DNA from: an uncultured beta proteobacterium
GTDB taxonomy: Bacteria; Pseudomonadota; Gammaproteobacteria; Burkholderiales; Burkholderiaceae_C
DNA length: 64,000 bases
Reading direction: 5' to 3'
Assembly (NCBI GenBank): GCA_903906695.1
Contig: CAIVLG010000142.1
Span: 59,789-123,788, forward strand
Shown here: one piece after another, positions 38,027-47,165 of the stretch
Position numbering within the stretch: position 1 is the stretch's first letter
Layout: every line of letters begins with the position of its first letter
Made by a program: the position numbers and the translations under genes
The notes under the pieces: generated by a model
Databases searched by the model: none
Seen by the model: only the letters and a program-made list of their open reading frames with translations
What the model was told of the DNA's origin: nothing

Positions 38027-39424
38027 ATGAAGAAATGCAAGATTAGCAAATGGTTCTCTGGTGCAGTATTTGTCAACTGCCTTGGAATCTCAATTGCTCA
38101 AGCGGCGGAACCGCCTGCGGCCATCATTGGCAAGGACGACTGGCTCTACTATCGTATTGAGCTCTCCGATGCTGTCGATGCGGCGTCGACCGATTTGTCG
38201 CTCGACCTGATCCAGCGCTTTAACAGGGTACTTTCTGCCAACGGGATCAGTATGGCGGTGGTCATGGTGCCGTTAAAGATGCGTATTTATTCTGAGCATT
38301 TGCCTGACAACGTCAAAGTCAACGACTATATGAAGAGCAATTATGAGCGCATGAGCAAGGCGTTGCAGGCAGCCGGGGTGAGCGTCATTGACATCAACAC
38401 ACCATTCATGACCAGTGCCAAACGCGATACGCCCAATCCATTTTTCTATCGGCTTGACACGCACTGGGCGCCCAGCGGAGCCCTGCTGGCTGCAGAAGCA
38501 ATCAAGGCGGGGGTAGACACAAATCCGGTCTTGAAGAAAGCGTTGGAGGCAACGCGCGAAGAAAAATATGAATTGAGCAATGCCCGTCGAGTGCACTCCA
38601 AAGCACGAGATCTGGTTGACCAGTTGCCTCCAAATTCACCGACTTTTGCGCTTGAACAGGTTACTCCGATGAAGTTGACCAAGACGGAGGCCACCAAGGA
38701 AGACCTGCTGGGCAATCGTGCGTCGATCGGAGTTACTCTGGTTGGCAGCAGCTACTCGAACGCATGGACCGGGTTTCCGGACGCTTTGCGTTATACCTTG
38801 CAAAGGGATCTACTGGGCATCTCTGTTGGCGCGGATCAAGGATCCTGGATTGGCATGGAGAGCTATCTGAGTGACGATTCATTCCAGACTCAAATGCCGA
38901 AGTTGTTGATTTGGGAGATGCCTGAGCGCGATATGCGCGCTCCACCGGACTTCAAGTTTCGCGACGCGCGCTACATCATCAACAATACCGAATGGCTGTT
39001 GCGTGCTTCGGCTTGGGCCCAAGCCAGTTGCAAACCGTCTGCCGTAACTGCCAAGCTCGCGCCCGTCGGTCTTGCAGCAAGTGCCGCCAATATGAAGGGA
39101 GCAGACCTCGCCGCGGGGCCAACCAACGACAGCGATTTCGCCGAGATTGGTTTTGACAAGCCGATTGAAAAATTGGACTACCTGTTTGCACGCGCTACTG
39201 CAGCGGGTTCAAAGACCATGGTTCTTGAAGCGTCCGGCCCTGGCGTGGCAGCACGCCGATTCACCTTGAACGTTCCTGGCGACGATAGCGCGCACGCGCT
39301 CAAGACACCATTACCGTCCAATGCAAACGGGTTTACCAAGGTGCGCATTTATCCGGGCAAGAGTAATGGTTTTGCCCTGCAGGGGCTGCAAGTTTGCCGA
39401 CAACCGGAAGATATTCTCCGATAA
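38027..39424 (+). CDS. AlgJ/AlgX-like SGNH acetyltransferase-type protein (2)
   Basis: 465 residues from the ATG at 38027 with AGGAAGAGAG upstream. A signal peptide is cut near AQA-AE. The triad is intact: D144-T-H146-W and Ser242 in G-S-S-Y-S. It parallels its neighbour at 36518 along its whole length, including the W-E-M-P-E-R motif and the C-terminal beta domain, so the pair arose by tandem duplication. Two active copies could have different acetyl acceptors or act as AlgJ and AlgX do, one relaying and one transferring. Confidence 0.87.
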   Translation: MKKCKISKWFSGAVFVNCLGISIAQAAEPPAAIIGKDDWLYYRIELSDAVDAASTDLSLDLIQRFNRVLSANGISMAVVMVPLKMRIYSEHLPDNVKVNDYMKSNYERMSKALQAAGVSVIDINTPFMTSAKRDTPNPFFYRLDTHWAPSGALLAAEAIKAGVDTNPVLKKALEATREEKYELSNARRVHSKARDLVDQLPPNSPTFALEQVTPMKLTKTEATKEDLLGNRASIGVTLVGSSYSNAWTGFPDALRYTLQRDLLGISVGADQGSWIGMESYLSDDSFQTQMPKLLIWEMPERDMRAPPDFKFRDARYIINNTEWLLRASAWAQASCKPSAVTAKLAPVGLAASAANMKGADLAAGPTNDSDFAEIGFDKPIEKLDYLFARATAAGSKTMVLEASGPGVAARRFTLNVPGDDSAHALKTPLPSNANGFTKVRIYPGKSNGFALQGLQVCRQPEDILR

Positions 39425-39471
39425 GTCTGGATCAAACGACCCGAGACGTTGACTTTTTGCGCGGACCCAAC

Positions 39472-40818
39472 TTGTACTTGTTGCGCAAAGCCATCTTGAC
39501 CATCGTGCAGACGATGATCGTGCTGATACAGCCGGTGGTGGCGTTTGCCGCCATTTCGGCCGATGTTGGCCGTGCGACTGAATCGTCATACGTCCTTGCT
39601 GATTCGATTGGATACGGACTTCATCTCGACAACCTTGAAGCAAGACTGCAGGCCAAATTGGGTGGGCCTGCGCGAATCAGCTATGACGGCAGCCGATCCA
39701 TCACGACGCCTGGAAGTCAAATAAAGAAGTCTGCTCTGCAAAGTGTCGATCTGGACAAGGAATATATTGCCGGCGCCAGCGTCATTATTATTATTCTCGG
39801 CATGGAGCAGCAAGAAGTTTCTTTTGCCGATAGTCAAAAGGAACTTCTCCGAAAACTCAAAGGCATTGCACCCAACGCCAAATATTACTGGGTTGACATT
39901 GCGGCGACGATTTCGACCAGCGTTGCCGGCTGGAACGCACGCAACAAAATCATCTATGACAACGCTGACAAGCTGGGTTACACCGTGATCAGTCGCTACA
40001 AGGCCATATTCGGCCCCGATGCCGACCCGCTCAATATCCCACCGGGGAAGAACTTTCCTGGATGGATATCTGAGCCCGGCTATAGCGGCCCTGGCAATAT
40101 TCATGGTCTCTATTCGGAATTGTCCCGGGCCATCATCGCAGCCCTTTACGCCTCGGACGCCAGTGCCCCTTGCGGCAAGACCGCCAACCGGCCTTCCTAC
40201 ATCATTGGCGACTCGATTGCCTACGGCCTTTACCGGGACAGGCTGGGAGTCAAACTGCAGGAAATGCTGGGCGGTGTTGCGCGCTTCAACTATGACGGTG
40301 GCAGATCGATCACGACGCCCGGAAACCAGATCAAGATGTCGGCACTGGAGAGCATTGATATTGACAGGGACTTTATTTCCAAGGCCAAGGTCATCATTAT
40401 TATTCTCGGCACCAACCAAATGGAGGATTCGTTTGCGGAGAGCCAGCCAGAACTTCTTCAAAAACTGAAGAATATCGCGCCCTACGCCAAGTACTACTGG
40501 GTCGACATCGGGGCGACGATCTCAAACGATGTGCCCGGCTGGAATGCCCGCAACAAGATCATCTACGACAACGCCGGAAAGCTAGGTTATACCGTGATCA
40601 GTCGATACAAGGCAATATTTGGCCCCGACGTCGACCCACTCAATATCACACCGGGAATGAACTTTCCGGGCCAGATCAACGAGGCGGGGTATGCCAGTCC
40701 AGGCAATGTGCATGGTGCCATCAAACCGCTGACCCAGGCCATACTGGACACTATTTCTGGAGTGTCTGCCGGGGCTGGCGGGGACGCAAATTCGGCGGCT
40801 TGCGCTGGGGGAGCGTGA
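39472..40818 (+). CDS. Secreted protein with two tandem SGNH-hydrolase-like domains
   Basis: 448 residues if the TTG at 39472 is used, which puts a signal peptide (cut near AFA-AI) at the N-terminus; a start at 39394 would overlap the upstream gene by 31 bp. Two homologous domains follow, about 40-240 and 243-445, with an exact 203-residue offset. The second has G-D-S-I (Ser248), L-G-T-N and a later V-H-G, as in SGNH esterases. The first has A-D-S-I and L-G-M-E, so its oxyanion-hole Gly and Asn are lost. Only the second domain is likely to be catalytic. It may trim or add acetyl groups on the polymer. Confidence 0.85.
   Translation: MYLLRKAILTIVQTMIVLIQPVVAFAAISADVGRATESSYVLADSIGYGLHLDNLEARLQAKLGGPARISYDGSRSITTPGSQIKKSALQSVDLDKEYIAGASVIIIILGMEQQEVSFADSQKELLRKLKGIAPNAKYYWVDIAATISTSVAGWNARNKIIYDNADKLGYTVISRYKAIFGPDADPLNIPPGKNFPGWISEPGYSGPGNIHGLYSELSRAIIAALYASDASAPCGKTANRPSYIIGDSIAYGLYRDRLGVKLQEMLGGVARFNYDGGRSITTPGNQIKMSALESIDIDRDFISKAKVIIIILGTNQMEDSFAESQPELLQKLKNIAPYAKYYWVDIGATISNDVPGWNARNKIIYDNAGKLGYTVISRYKAIFGPDVDPLNITPGMNFPGQINEAGYASPGNVHGAIKPLTQAILDTISGVSAGAGGDANSAACAGGA
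39586..40803 (+). repeat. 609-bp tandem duplication inside the SGNH gene
   Basis: Two copies, about 39586-40194 and 40195-40803, align at a constant offset of 609 bp (203 codons) at every point checked, for example GATTCGATTG at 39601 against GACTCGATTG at 40210, and AGCTGGGTTA at 39971 against AGCTAGGTTA at 40580. No insertion or deletion was needed. Differences are mostly silent in some blocks, which suggests a fairly recent duplication or continuing conversion. Confidence 0.85.
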
Positions 40819-40819
40819 T

Positions 40820-42061
40820 TTACGACCCTTGCTCCGTCAATTTCAGCAACTCGACCTCGAACCGTTCTAACACTGCTTCTTTATCCAAATGCTCTTGCGC
40901 ATACAAGAATCCAGCCGCGCCAAGCCGTTCACACAAAGCAGGATCGGCCGCCAAAGCGAGCACCGCGTTCGCCATGGCCGCCGCATCGTCAGGTGGTACT
41001 GCCAGTCCACAGAACTGGACTGCATTGGCTAATTCGGTGCCATCGTGTGCAGTGGCCACTACGGGGCGAGCACTGGCCAGCATGCCCGTGAGCTTGCTTG
41101 GCATCACCAAATCGGCGGCATCGGCGCGCTGAGGCAACAAGTGAATAGTGGCGGTGCCCAATAGATCAGCAAGACGCTCTGTTGGCTGTAAATCAATGAA
41201 GCGCACGTTAGGTAAACCTTGGCACAAGGTGACTAGGTTGGCACGTCCGGAACCATTGCCACAAAATACAAAGACAATCGCAGGTGTTGTCTCCACCAAA
41301 CACAGGCGAGCCACCCTAGCCAGTATGTCCAGCCCCTGTTTATCGCCCATGTTGCCGGAGTACAAGGCGACCGCAATGTCTGGTGAAATGTCTAATTCAC
41401 GTCTGTAGGCTTCAACACCGTCCAGCGATGGCATTGCAAACTGTGTTATGTCTACCCAGTTAATCACTAGTTTGGCCTTAGCAGCATCCACCCCTTTGGC
41501 AAGCAAGCGCCGGTGCATGCGCTGTGATATGGTGCTGACGGAGTCAAAGCGACCCATCAGCCAGCGTTCGACTGCGGCCACCGCGTTATGTATACGCTGG
41601 CCCTTGAGCAGGCCTAGGTCAAACGCTGCGTCCACCTCAAAGTCTTGCACATGCAGCCAAGCCTTGGCGCCGCACAGGCGCGCCACACCCCAGGCGGCAG
41701 GGGCGCAAAACAGTGTGGGCGCGACCACCCAGACCAGTTGCGGGCGCCAGAACACTTGAGCCAGCAGCACCGGCAGAGAGCAGACAGCGAAGGTTGCCAA
41801 ATGCAGCAACCGCTTGGCACCCCCTGCCTGGCGAGGCACCCACAGCGGGCAGCGGAACACAGTTGCGCCCTGCCACACCTCTGTCCGGTATGCCGTGGCG
41901 CTGTAGCCGTGGCTCACCGCCCAGGCCGGGTAATACGGCGGCGCAGTGACAACGCGCACATCATGGCCACGCGAAACTAGCCAAGCGGCCAGCTCGCCCG
42001 TGTACTTGCCGCTGCCTGTGAGCTCAGGTGCGAAGTTGATGCCGTAAAGAAGGATTTTCAT
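40820..42061 (-). CDS. WcaI-like family 4 glycosyltransferase
   Basis: 413 residues of the GT-B fold. The N-terminus M-K-I-L-L-Y-G-I-N-F-A-P-E-L-T-G-S-G-K-Y matches the WcaI/colanic-acid fucosyltransferase subgroup. The C-terminal half has Y-S-G-N-M-G-D-K-Q-G-L-D and L-V-M-P-S-K-L-T-G-M-L-A-S-A-R-P-V-V-A, the donor-binding region. It ends the long minus-strand EPS cluster and converges with the SGNH gene with a 1-bp gap. Sugar donor is not predictable. Confidence 0.9.
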   Translation of the reverse strand: MKILLYGINFAPELTGSGKYTGELAAWLVSRGHDVRVVTAPPYYPAWAVSHGYSATAYRTEVWQGATVFRCPLWVPRQAGGAKRLLHLATFAVCSLPVLLAQVFWRPQLVWVVAPTLFCAPAAWGVARLCGAKAWLHVQDFEVDAAFDLGLLKGQRIHNAVAAVERWLMGRFDSVSTISQRMHRRLLAKGVDAAKAKLVINWVDITQFAMPSLDGVEAYRRELDISPDIAVALYSGNMGDKQGLDILARVARLCLVETTPAIVFVFCGNGSGRANLVTLCQGLPNVRFIDLQPTERLADLLGTATIHLLPQRADAADLVMPSKLTGMLASARPVVATAHDGTELANAVQFCGLAVPPDDAAAMANAVLALAADPALCERLGAAGFLYAQEHLDKEAVLERFEVELLKLTEQGS

Positions 42062-42497
42062 GTATATATATCCGAACTGATAACCTCAGATGGCACCTAA
42101 AGTCGGCCTTATATGGAAGTCCCCAAGAAAGCAAATCATAGCAATATGAAGTTCAACGGGTTGCAGTCCTATGTGGTCGTCCCTGAGATATTCACATCCA
42201 TGCCAATCGAGGTGTCGGGCAGCTGCGTCATTGTCCCTGAATTATTTATATCCACTCCAACCCAGTATCAGGTGCGCGTCAGCTGGCGTGATTGAAGACC
42301 AGATTCTGCAGAACCAGCGTCCAGCCGCTGGAATTCCGCTCATTTCGATCAAGCGCAAAAAAGCCTTCAGGCCGGTTTCACCCCTACAACTCAATGTTCA
42401 TGCGGGTTGTAGCGATTTTTCAGGAACGACTAGTTAAGCAAAATCTGCCGAACAATCGAGTAGTTGACTCCCATCGTAGCCTCATGAATGTCACCGT
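42062..42497 (-). other. Non-coding gap with a 54-bp imperfect repeat (gene remnant)
   Basis: 436 bp without a credible gene. Around 42181-42260 two units share CCCTGA-ATT-ATCCA-CCAA at 54-bp spacing (starts 42181 and 42235). Read on the minus strand one frame gives V-D-I-N-N-S-G-T-M-T then M-D-V-N-I-S-G-T-T-T and a stop, an 18-residue repeat. It looks like the C-terminus of a lost repeat protein. The rest shows nothing recognisable. Confidence 0.4.
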
Positions 42498-43280
42498 CTA
42501 CAGATATTTCCTCATTCCGTGAAAAGTGAAAGGCACGAGGCATCTTGGATTCGTGAGGCTCGCCAACCGAATTATCTGGTCATATTCACTCCTTCGCCAG
42601 AATTCATCAAAACCCGGGTGAATAGCTATTTCGACTATTCCTTCAATTGGAACAACCGAAAGCAAACCTTCTACCCAGTCCTCTCCTTTTGAAGACGTTG
42701 GGATAAACATCCAGTCTGTCGAATAGAATCCTTTGCATAACATACGATTCATGACTAAATTCAATGTTTTTACAGAACACTTCATTGCACTTATGTAAAT
42801 ATTTTGAGTTCTCCTAATATGGTCAATTCCAAATTTTAGCATAATTGATCGAAGAACATCCATAACTATTGGGATTCTATGGATGTGCCCATGTCCATCG
42901 ATGTGACTTGGAATCTTACCACTTATACGGATAAACTTTTCGATCTGCGCTGATATCTCTATCTCCAATTCACTCTTTTTGACTTGACCCAAGAACGCGC
43001 GAATCCAAAGTTCTTTCGTTTTGTAGAAATTACCATTTGGCCCTGTCAACGAGCAAATTTCACTACGGGAAGAAAGGGGGCTTTCGTCGGAAAGGCACAA
43101 ATGCAGACCATATGAAATATTTGACGACTGGCCTACATATTCCAAAGCTATTTTTGAATACGGCATTGAAACCATCACAGTACAACTTGAAACTATTTCT
43201 CTCTCTATAAGATCGACTGATGCCTCAAAAGTATCTTTTGAGTAACCAAAATCATCAATATTTATAACAAAAAAAGCCAT
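42498..43280 (-). CDS. ChbG/HpnK (YdjC) family carbohydrate deacetylase
   Basis: 260 residues. Metal-site motifs are present: N-I-D-D-F-G-Y-S near the start (Asp pair) and H-I-D-G-H-G-H-I-H near 125, with a further I-H-P-G-F near 225. This is the YdjC/ChbG/HpnK deacetylase pattern. In an EPS cluster it may deacetylate an N-acetyl sugar on a lipid-linked or nucleotide intermediate. The gene is AT-rich compared with the conserved eps genes, so it was probably acquired. Confidence 0.85.
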   Translation of the reverse strand: MAFFVINIDDFGYSKDTFEASVDLIEREIVSSCTVMVSMPYSKIALEYVGQSSNISYGLHLCLSDESPLSSRSEICSLTGPNGNFYKTKELWIRAFLGQVKKSELEIEISAQIEKFIRISGKIPSHIDGHGHIHRIPIVMDVLRSIMLKFGIDHIRRTQNIYISAMKCSVKTLNLVMNRMLCKGFYSTDWMFIPTSSKGEDWVEGLLSVVPIEGIVEIAIHPGFDEFWRRSEYDQIIRLASLTNPRCLVPFTFHGMRKYL

Positions 43281-43288
43281 GACAGAGC

Positions 43289-44125
43289 TTACATGCTCAA
43301 GTTTTTCGACCGACGTTTTAGCTCAATAACCTTAATATCAATCATGTATTCATAGATACTTCGAAGAATACTGAAATGCAGGCCACATCGTCCTTCAAGA
43401 AAACCTCCACGGACAACATACAGATAGACAAACATCATGATTGGACGACCGGGTACGCGGTAGGCGATCTCTTTCATTGTTCTACGACGAACAGCAATTG
43501 GTCCCAAGAGTCCTTTCCAGTCAATCTCAGTTGACATCTTATTAACCAATTCCTGCGCTTCATAGGTTGAATAAGAGTTATGCTTGTTGAACCATTCAAA
43601 CATTCCCTTATTAAAACTGAAATGCATAAAATGATTATGCAACTGACCTTCCGGACCATCAACAACGGCTACCGGATTTATCAGACGTTCCCAACGGACT
43701 TTAGAAGGAATAAATAGTCGGAGAATCCAGAGGGGATAGAAGAAGGAATGCCTATTCCAGGTACCCATGAATATGTTCTTATATCGAAGACGGTAAGCAA
43801 CTCTAGGATCATCCGCTCTATGGATAACGTCAATCAATTCACATTTCAACTCCGGAGTTACCCGTTCGTCCGCGTCAGAATAGTACACCCACTTGTGTTT
43901 AAACTCAATATTCTGAACTGCCCAGTTCAAGGTTGCCGCGTTATCATACTTCCTTTGAATAACTCGAGCACCAAACTCGCCGGCAATTTCAATGGTCCGG
44001 TCAACACTGAACGAATCTAGGACAATAATCTCGTCCGCCCATGAAAGCGATTCGAGACATCCAGGAAGATTAATTTCTTCATCCTTTGTTAAAATCAATA
44101 TAGAAATCGGTTGTTTTTCACTCAT
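43289..44125 (-). CDS. Family 2 glycosyltransferase (WaaE/KdtX-like)
   Basis: 278 residues from the ATG at 44125; a longer frame reaches 44308 but overlaps nothing family-like. The GT-A core reads I-S-I-L-I-L-T-K-D-E-E-I-N-L-P-G-C-L, then V-L-D-S-F-S-V-D-R-T and the DxD-like Y-S-D-A-D-E-R. It is closely related to the gene at 45668 and to the remnant at 51501. AT-rich. It likely adds one sugar to the repeat unit. Confidence 0.87.
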   Translation of the reverse strand: MSEKQPISILILTKDEEINLPGCLESLSWADEIIVLDSFSVDRTIEIAGEFGARVIQRKYDNAATLNWAVQNIEFKHKWVYYSDADERVTPELKCELIDVIHRADDPRVAYRLRYKNIFMGTWNRHSFFYPLWILRLFIPSKVRWERLINPVAVVDGPEGQLHNHFMHFSFNKGMFEWFNKHNSYSTYEAQELVNKMSTEIDWKGLLGPIAVRRRTMKEIAYRVPGRPIMMFVYLYVVRGGFLEGRCGLHFSILRSIYEYMIDIKVIELKRRSKNLSM

Positions 44126-44225
44126 CAGTAGTCTCCACTGGCAATTCTCTGTCCTTGATCGGCTTGCAGACATTCGTTTGTTTCCACGGCGTCCTTTAGG
44201 TCCATTTTGTGAGTGTCGGGTCGTT

Positions 44226-45332
44226 CTATTTCCCCTCAATAATTCTTTCGAAATCATGAATGAATAATTTCGCAATAATGTTTGCTTTATATTTTGAAGA
44301 TTGTTCAATACAGGACTTACGCATTTGGTTAAGTTGATGATTATCCAATGAGAGCAGTTTTCCTAATGTTGTTTCTAATTGTAGAACCTTATTGCCTTGA
44401 GTATGGTCAAAGTAAAAGCCATGAACTGAGTCTTCTATAAAGTCCCGAAAACACTCAAGTGAAGAAACAATCGGTATTGTTCCGCATGCCATGGCTTCTA
44501 GCGGTGCCAGTCCAAAAGTTTCTCCTGTCTTCGCCAATGAAGGGTATACAAATGCAAAAGCATTCTTGTATAGCGAAACTAATATGTCATCGTCATGAAT
44601 AGGGCCGTGGAATTTAATTGTGTTGTTTGCCATGGATAATAATTTGGAAAGATATTCATCTCCACCTCCACCTTTATCTATGTCGTGTGAACCAATGATA
44701 TCCAATGGGACTTCTAGTAGAAGTGCCGCGGAAATTAGTAAATGTATACCCTTTTCTGGATGGAGTCGACCAACATAGAGAAGTCTCATAGTTCGTTTGC
44801 TAGTTGTATCAGCGACAACAGCAGAAAACTTTTCAGGCAAAAAGTTCGGGATAACCGACACTATGGATTTCGCGAGTGGCGTCTGTTCTTCAATTGCCGT
44901 CTGGACTGCAGAGGATGGGACTCGTATTCGTGATACATGCGAGTAGAGAAAGGTTTGCCCTTTTGGGAAACGTTCAAAGGAGACATATATATGTCCTCTC
45001 CTTATAAAACGAAGTAATATTGGTGCCCAAAACGTATTTGTAATTATTATATCAGATTTGGGGCACTCAAGAACCGCGTGAAATGAGTATATTAGATCAA
45101 GAACTATATTGATGAGCATTTTTGATTTTCTTGTAAAACCTTTAACCCGCTTATGAGACACGCCATTTATTGTTTCAAACAAAGGAGTATCTTGGTAGAT
45201 CTTTGATATATGGGTGACGGTGCACCCATGTTTAACTAGTTCCGCCCCCATTGTTAGCCACAATTTTTCAACGGCACCGCCTTGTATCGGAGGAACAGGC
45301 AAGAAAGCTCCTTGAATGATGGCGATTCTCAT
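44226..45332 (-). CDS. Family 4 glycosyltransferase
   Basis: 368 residues from the ATG at 45332 with AGGAG upstream. N-terminal G-A-F-L-P-V-P-P-I-Q-G-G-A-V-E-K-L-W acceptor-domain loop, then L-L-Y-V-G-R-L-H-P-E-K-G-I-H, and E-T-F-G-L-A-P-L-E-A-M-A-C-G-T with the E-x7-E motif. A decayed paralogue lies at 47722-48359. AT-rich. Sugar specificity unknown. Confidence 0.88.
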   Translation of the reverse strand: MRIAIIQGAFLPVPPIQGGAVEKLWLTMGAELVKHGCTVTHISKIYQDTPLFETINGVSHKRVKGFTRKSKMLINIVLDLIYSFHAVLECPKSDIIITNTFWAPILLRFIRRGHIYVSFERFPKGQTFLYSHVSRIRVPSSAVQTAIEEQTPLAKSIVSVIPNFLPEKFSAVVADTTSKRTMRLLYVGRLHPEKGIHLLISAALLLEVPLDIIGSHDIDKGGGGDEYLSKLLSMANNTIKFHGPIHDDDILVSLYKNAFAFVYPSLAKTGETFGLAPLEAMACGTIPIVSSLECFRDFIEDSVHGFYFDHTQGNKVLQLETTLGKLLSLDNHQLNQMRKSCIEQSSKYKANIIAKLFIHDFERIIEGK

Positions 45333-45667
45333 TATTTGGCTCCTACAAAATGTAATAGATCTTGACCACATTTCCTATTTGAAATTCCCAGAGCGGGCTC
45401 TTGCTCCATGGCAAATCGAGTTCTTCGTCGCTCAGTTTGAATTTCGGTTGACGTATAGAAGACTGGCAACAGGCGAATCGGTAGTTTGGCCAGTGTTGCT
45501 ATGATCTGCACGCCCCAGAGTCTTGACCGCCGCTGCCGATTTGTCTGTTGCCAAGGCGAGCGTTCTGCCTGCGCCGTTTGAGGATCGTTCAAGTTGATCA
45601 TGCCGTCATTGCGGCCGCAGAAGAAGGGAACCGCTTGCACACCAGTAACATAGAAGCACCCGCACAA
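45333..45667 (-). other. Gap between glycosyltransferase genes, probably remnant DNA
   Basis: 335 bp. A 111-residue open frame spans it on the minus strand, but its composition (many Gln and Arg) matches no family I know and it lacks a ribosome binding site. The DNA is richer in GC than both neighbours, so it may be a leftover of an older gene. The last 15 bases hold the ribosome binding site of the GT4 gene. Confidence 0.4.
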
Positions 45668-46516
45668 TCACCGCTTGTCCTGCTGCGCTTCAAACTCTCG
45701 TGTCTTCAGCACGATGAAATACTCGTAGATGGATTGCAGTATGGCGTAGGTCAGCCCGGCCTTTCCGTCCAGGAAACCACACTTTCCAATGTAGAGCCAA
45801 ATGAACTTGATGACCGGACGCAAAGGAAGGAGGTAGAAAAGTTTCTTCTGGTGAACGCGTCGCTCGTGGAAGTCTTTGGCAGTGAACGCCTTTGCGATGC
45901 TCAGGGTGCCGCCTTTGGCACGGTCAGCGACAATCTGCTGGGCCTCAAAGTAGCTATAGCCGTTATGGCGATCAAGCCAATGGTTCATGCCTTTACTGAA
46001 AGGGAAATGGTCCAAATACCCCGTGACTGATCCAACGTCTCCGTCGGGAATCAAAACACTATTAATGAATCGCTCGTAATGAACCTTATCTGGCCGAAAC
46101 AGGCGAATATAGAACGCTGACGCTTGCACATGTTTAAGCCAAGTGCCCAAAAGGAAATCGCGGCGCTGCACGCTAAACGCCACCTTGCCCGCGGGTTGCG
46201 CCGCGACCTGTTTTACGGCCGCAACTAACTCCAGCGTCATACGTTCGTCAGCGTCAATCACAAAAACCCAGGCATGCCTAAAAGAAATATTTCTGAGTGC
46301 CCAGGTGCGGTGTGCACCCTCGTCCCCCCCGAAGGCCAACTTGTTCTCACCATACCCGCGGACGGTCACGAATGCGCCAAACTGTCTAGCGATTTCCACC
46401 GTTGTATCCGTGCTCATTGAATCGAAAACATGAACGTCATCCGACCACTTAACACTGGCCAAGCAACCCGGAAGATCTTGTTGCTCGTTTTTGGTAAGTA
46501 TTAGTATGGAAACCAC
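45668..46516 (-). CDS. Family 2 glycosyltransferase (WaaE/KdtX-like)
   Basis: 282 residues with a GTG start. V-S-I-L-I-L-T-K-N-E-Q-Q-D-L-P-G-C-L opens the GT-A domain; F-D-S-M-S-T-D-T-T and V-I-D-A-D-E-R are the nucleotide and metal sites. The C-terminus (K-C-G-F-L-D-G-K-A-G-L-T-Y-A-I-L-Q-S-I-Y-E-Y) is shared with the 43289 gene. It lies 9 bp after the methyltransferase. Confidence 0.88.
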   Translation of the reverse strand: MVSILILTKNEQQDLPGCLASVKWSDDVHVFDSMSTDTTVEIARQFGAFVTVRGYGENKLAFGGDEGAHRTWALRNISFRHAWVFVIDADERMTLELVAAVKQVAAQPAGKVAFSVQRRDFLLGTWLKHVQASAFYIRLFRPDKVHYERFINSVLIPDGDVGSVTGYLDHFPFSKGMNHWLDRHNGYSYFEAQQIVADRAKGGTLSIAKAFTAKDFHERRVHQKKLFYLLPLRPVIKFIWLYIGKCGFLDGKAGLTYAILQSIYEYFIVLKTREFEAQQDKR

Positions 46517-46525
46517 AACAGATCT

Positions 46526-47152
46526 TCAATAAAAGAATATTGCGGTGCTAGTAACACCAATACGCGATGGACCAACGGATTCGAAAATCTCCACAGATTT
46601 AGCCCTGTTTGACGTGAGAAGCTCTTCATAACGCCAGAAATCATCAACAATAATTATCGAATCCGCTTTCATTTTCGGTTCTACCCTGCGAAAGCAAGCC
46701 AACCTCTGTTTGAATGACCAATCCTGTCCATCAATTATTACAACATCCCATAATTCACCATCAACTGCCGAAATATAGTCACTCGACTCAAAATCTATTG
46801 GATTTTCAAAGTCAAAGGGACATAAACGTATCTCAACATTTTTGATGTTATTTTTGGCCAATCGATCCCGTACTATAGCCATCCAATCGGCATTATCTTC
46901 AACACTAAGAATCCGGCTTGCAATTTTGGCAAAACGTAAAGTGCTTCCGCCGGTTCCATATTCGAATACTCGCTTCCCAACAAGCAAGTTATCTGCTCGT
47001 TCTATTGCCAGAAAGCTCCACCACGGCATATCAAAATCGATAGGCAACTTCCGGCTAAACACGCTCATTCGGAGATACGGAATGATGAGATCTGCATTCG
47101 AAAGCAAGTTCGAAATCAACTTTTTAACACGTTGCACGTTCGTTAGATTCAT
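46526..47152 (-). CDS. Class I SAM-dependent methyltransferase-like protein
   Basis: 208 residues. Motif I appears as V-F-E-Y-G-T-G-G-S-T (about 62-71), the acidic loop as L-S-V-E-D-N, and W-D-V-V-I-I-D-G as motif II/III. It is AT-rich and embedded among glycosyltransferases, so methylation of a sugar residue is the obvious guess. The usual catalytic residues cannot be defined from sequence alone. Confidence 0.75.
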   Translation of the reverse strand: MNLTNVQRVKKLISNLLSNADLIIPYLRMSVFSRKLPIDFDMPWWSFLAIERADNLLVGKRVFEYGTGGSTLRFAKIASRILSVEDNADWMAIVRDRLAKNNIKNVEIRLCPFDFENPIDFESSDYISAVDGELWDVVIIDGQDWSFKQRLACFRRVEPKMKADSIIIVDDFWRYEELLTSNRAKSVEIFESVGPSRIGVTSTAIFFY

Positions 47153-47165
47153 TTTTTAAAACAAT

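Noticed and set aside
45332..45667. 111-codon minus-strand gene
   Set aside because: No ribosome binding site, no recognisable domain, odd composition; kept only as a gap description.
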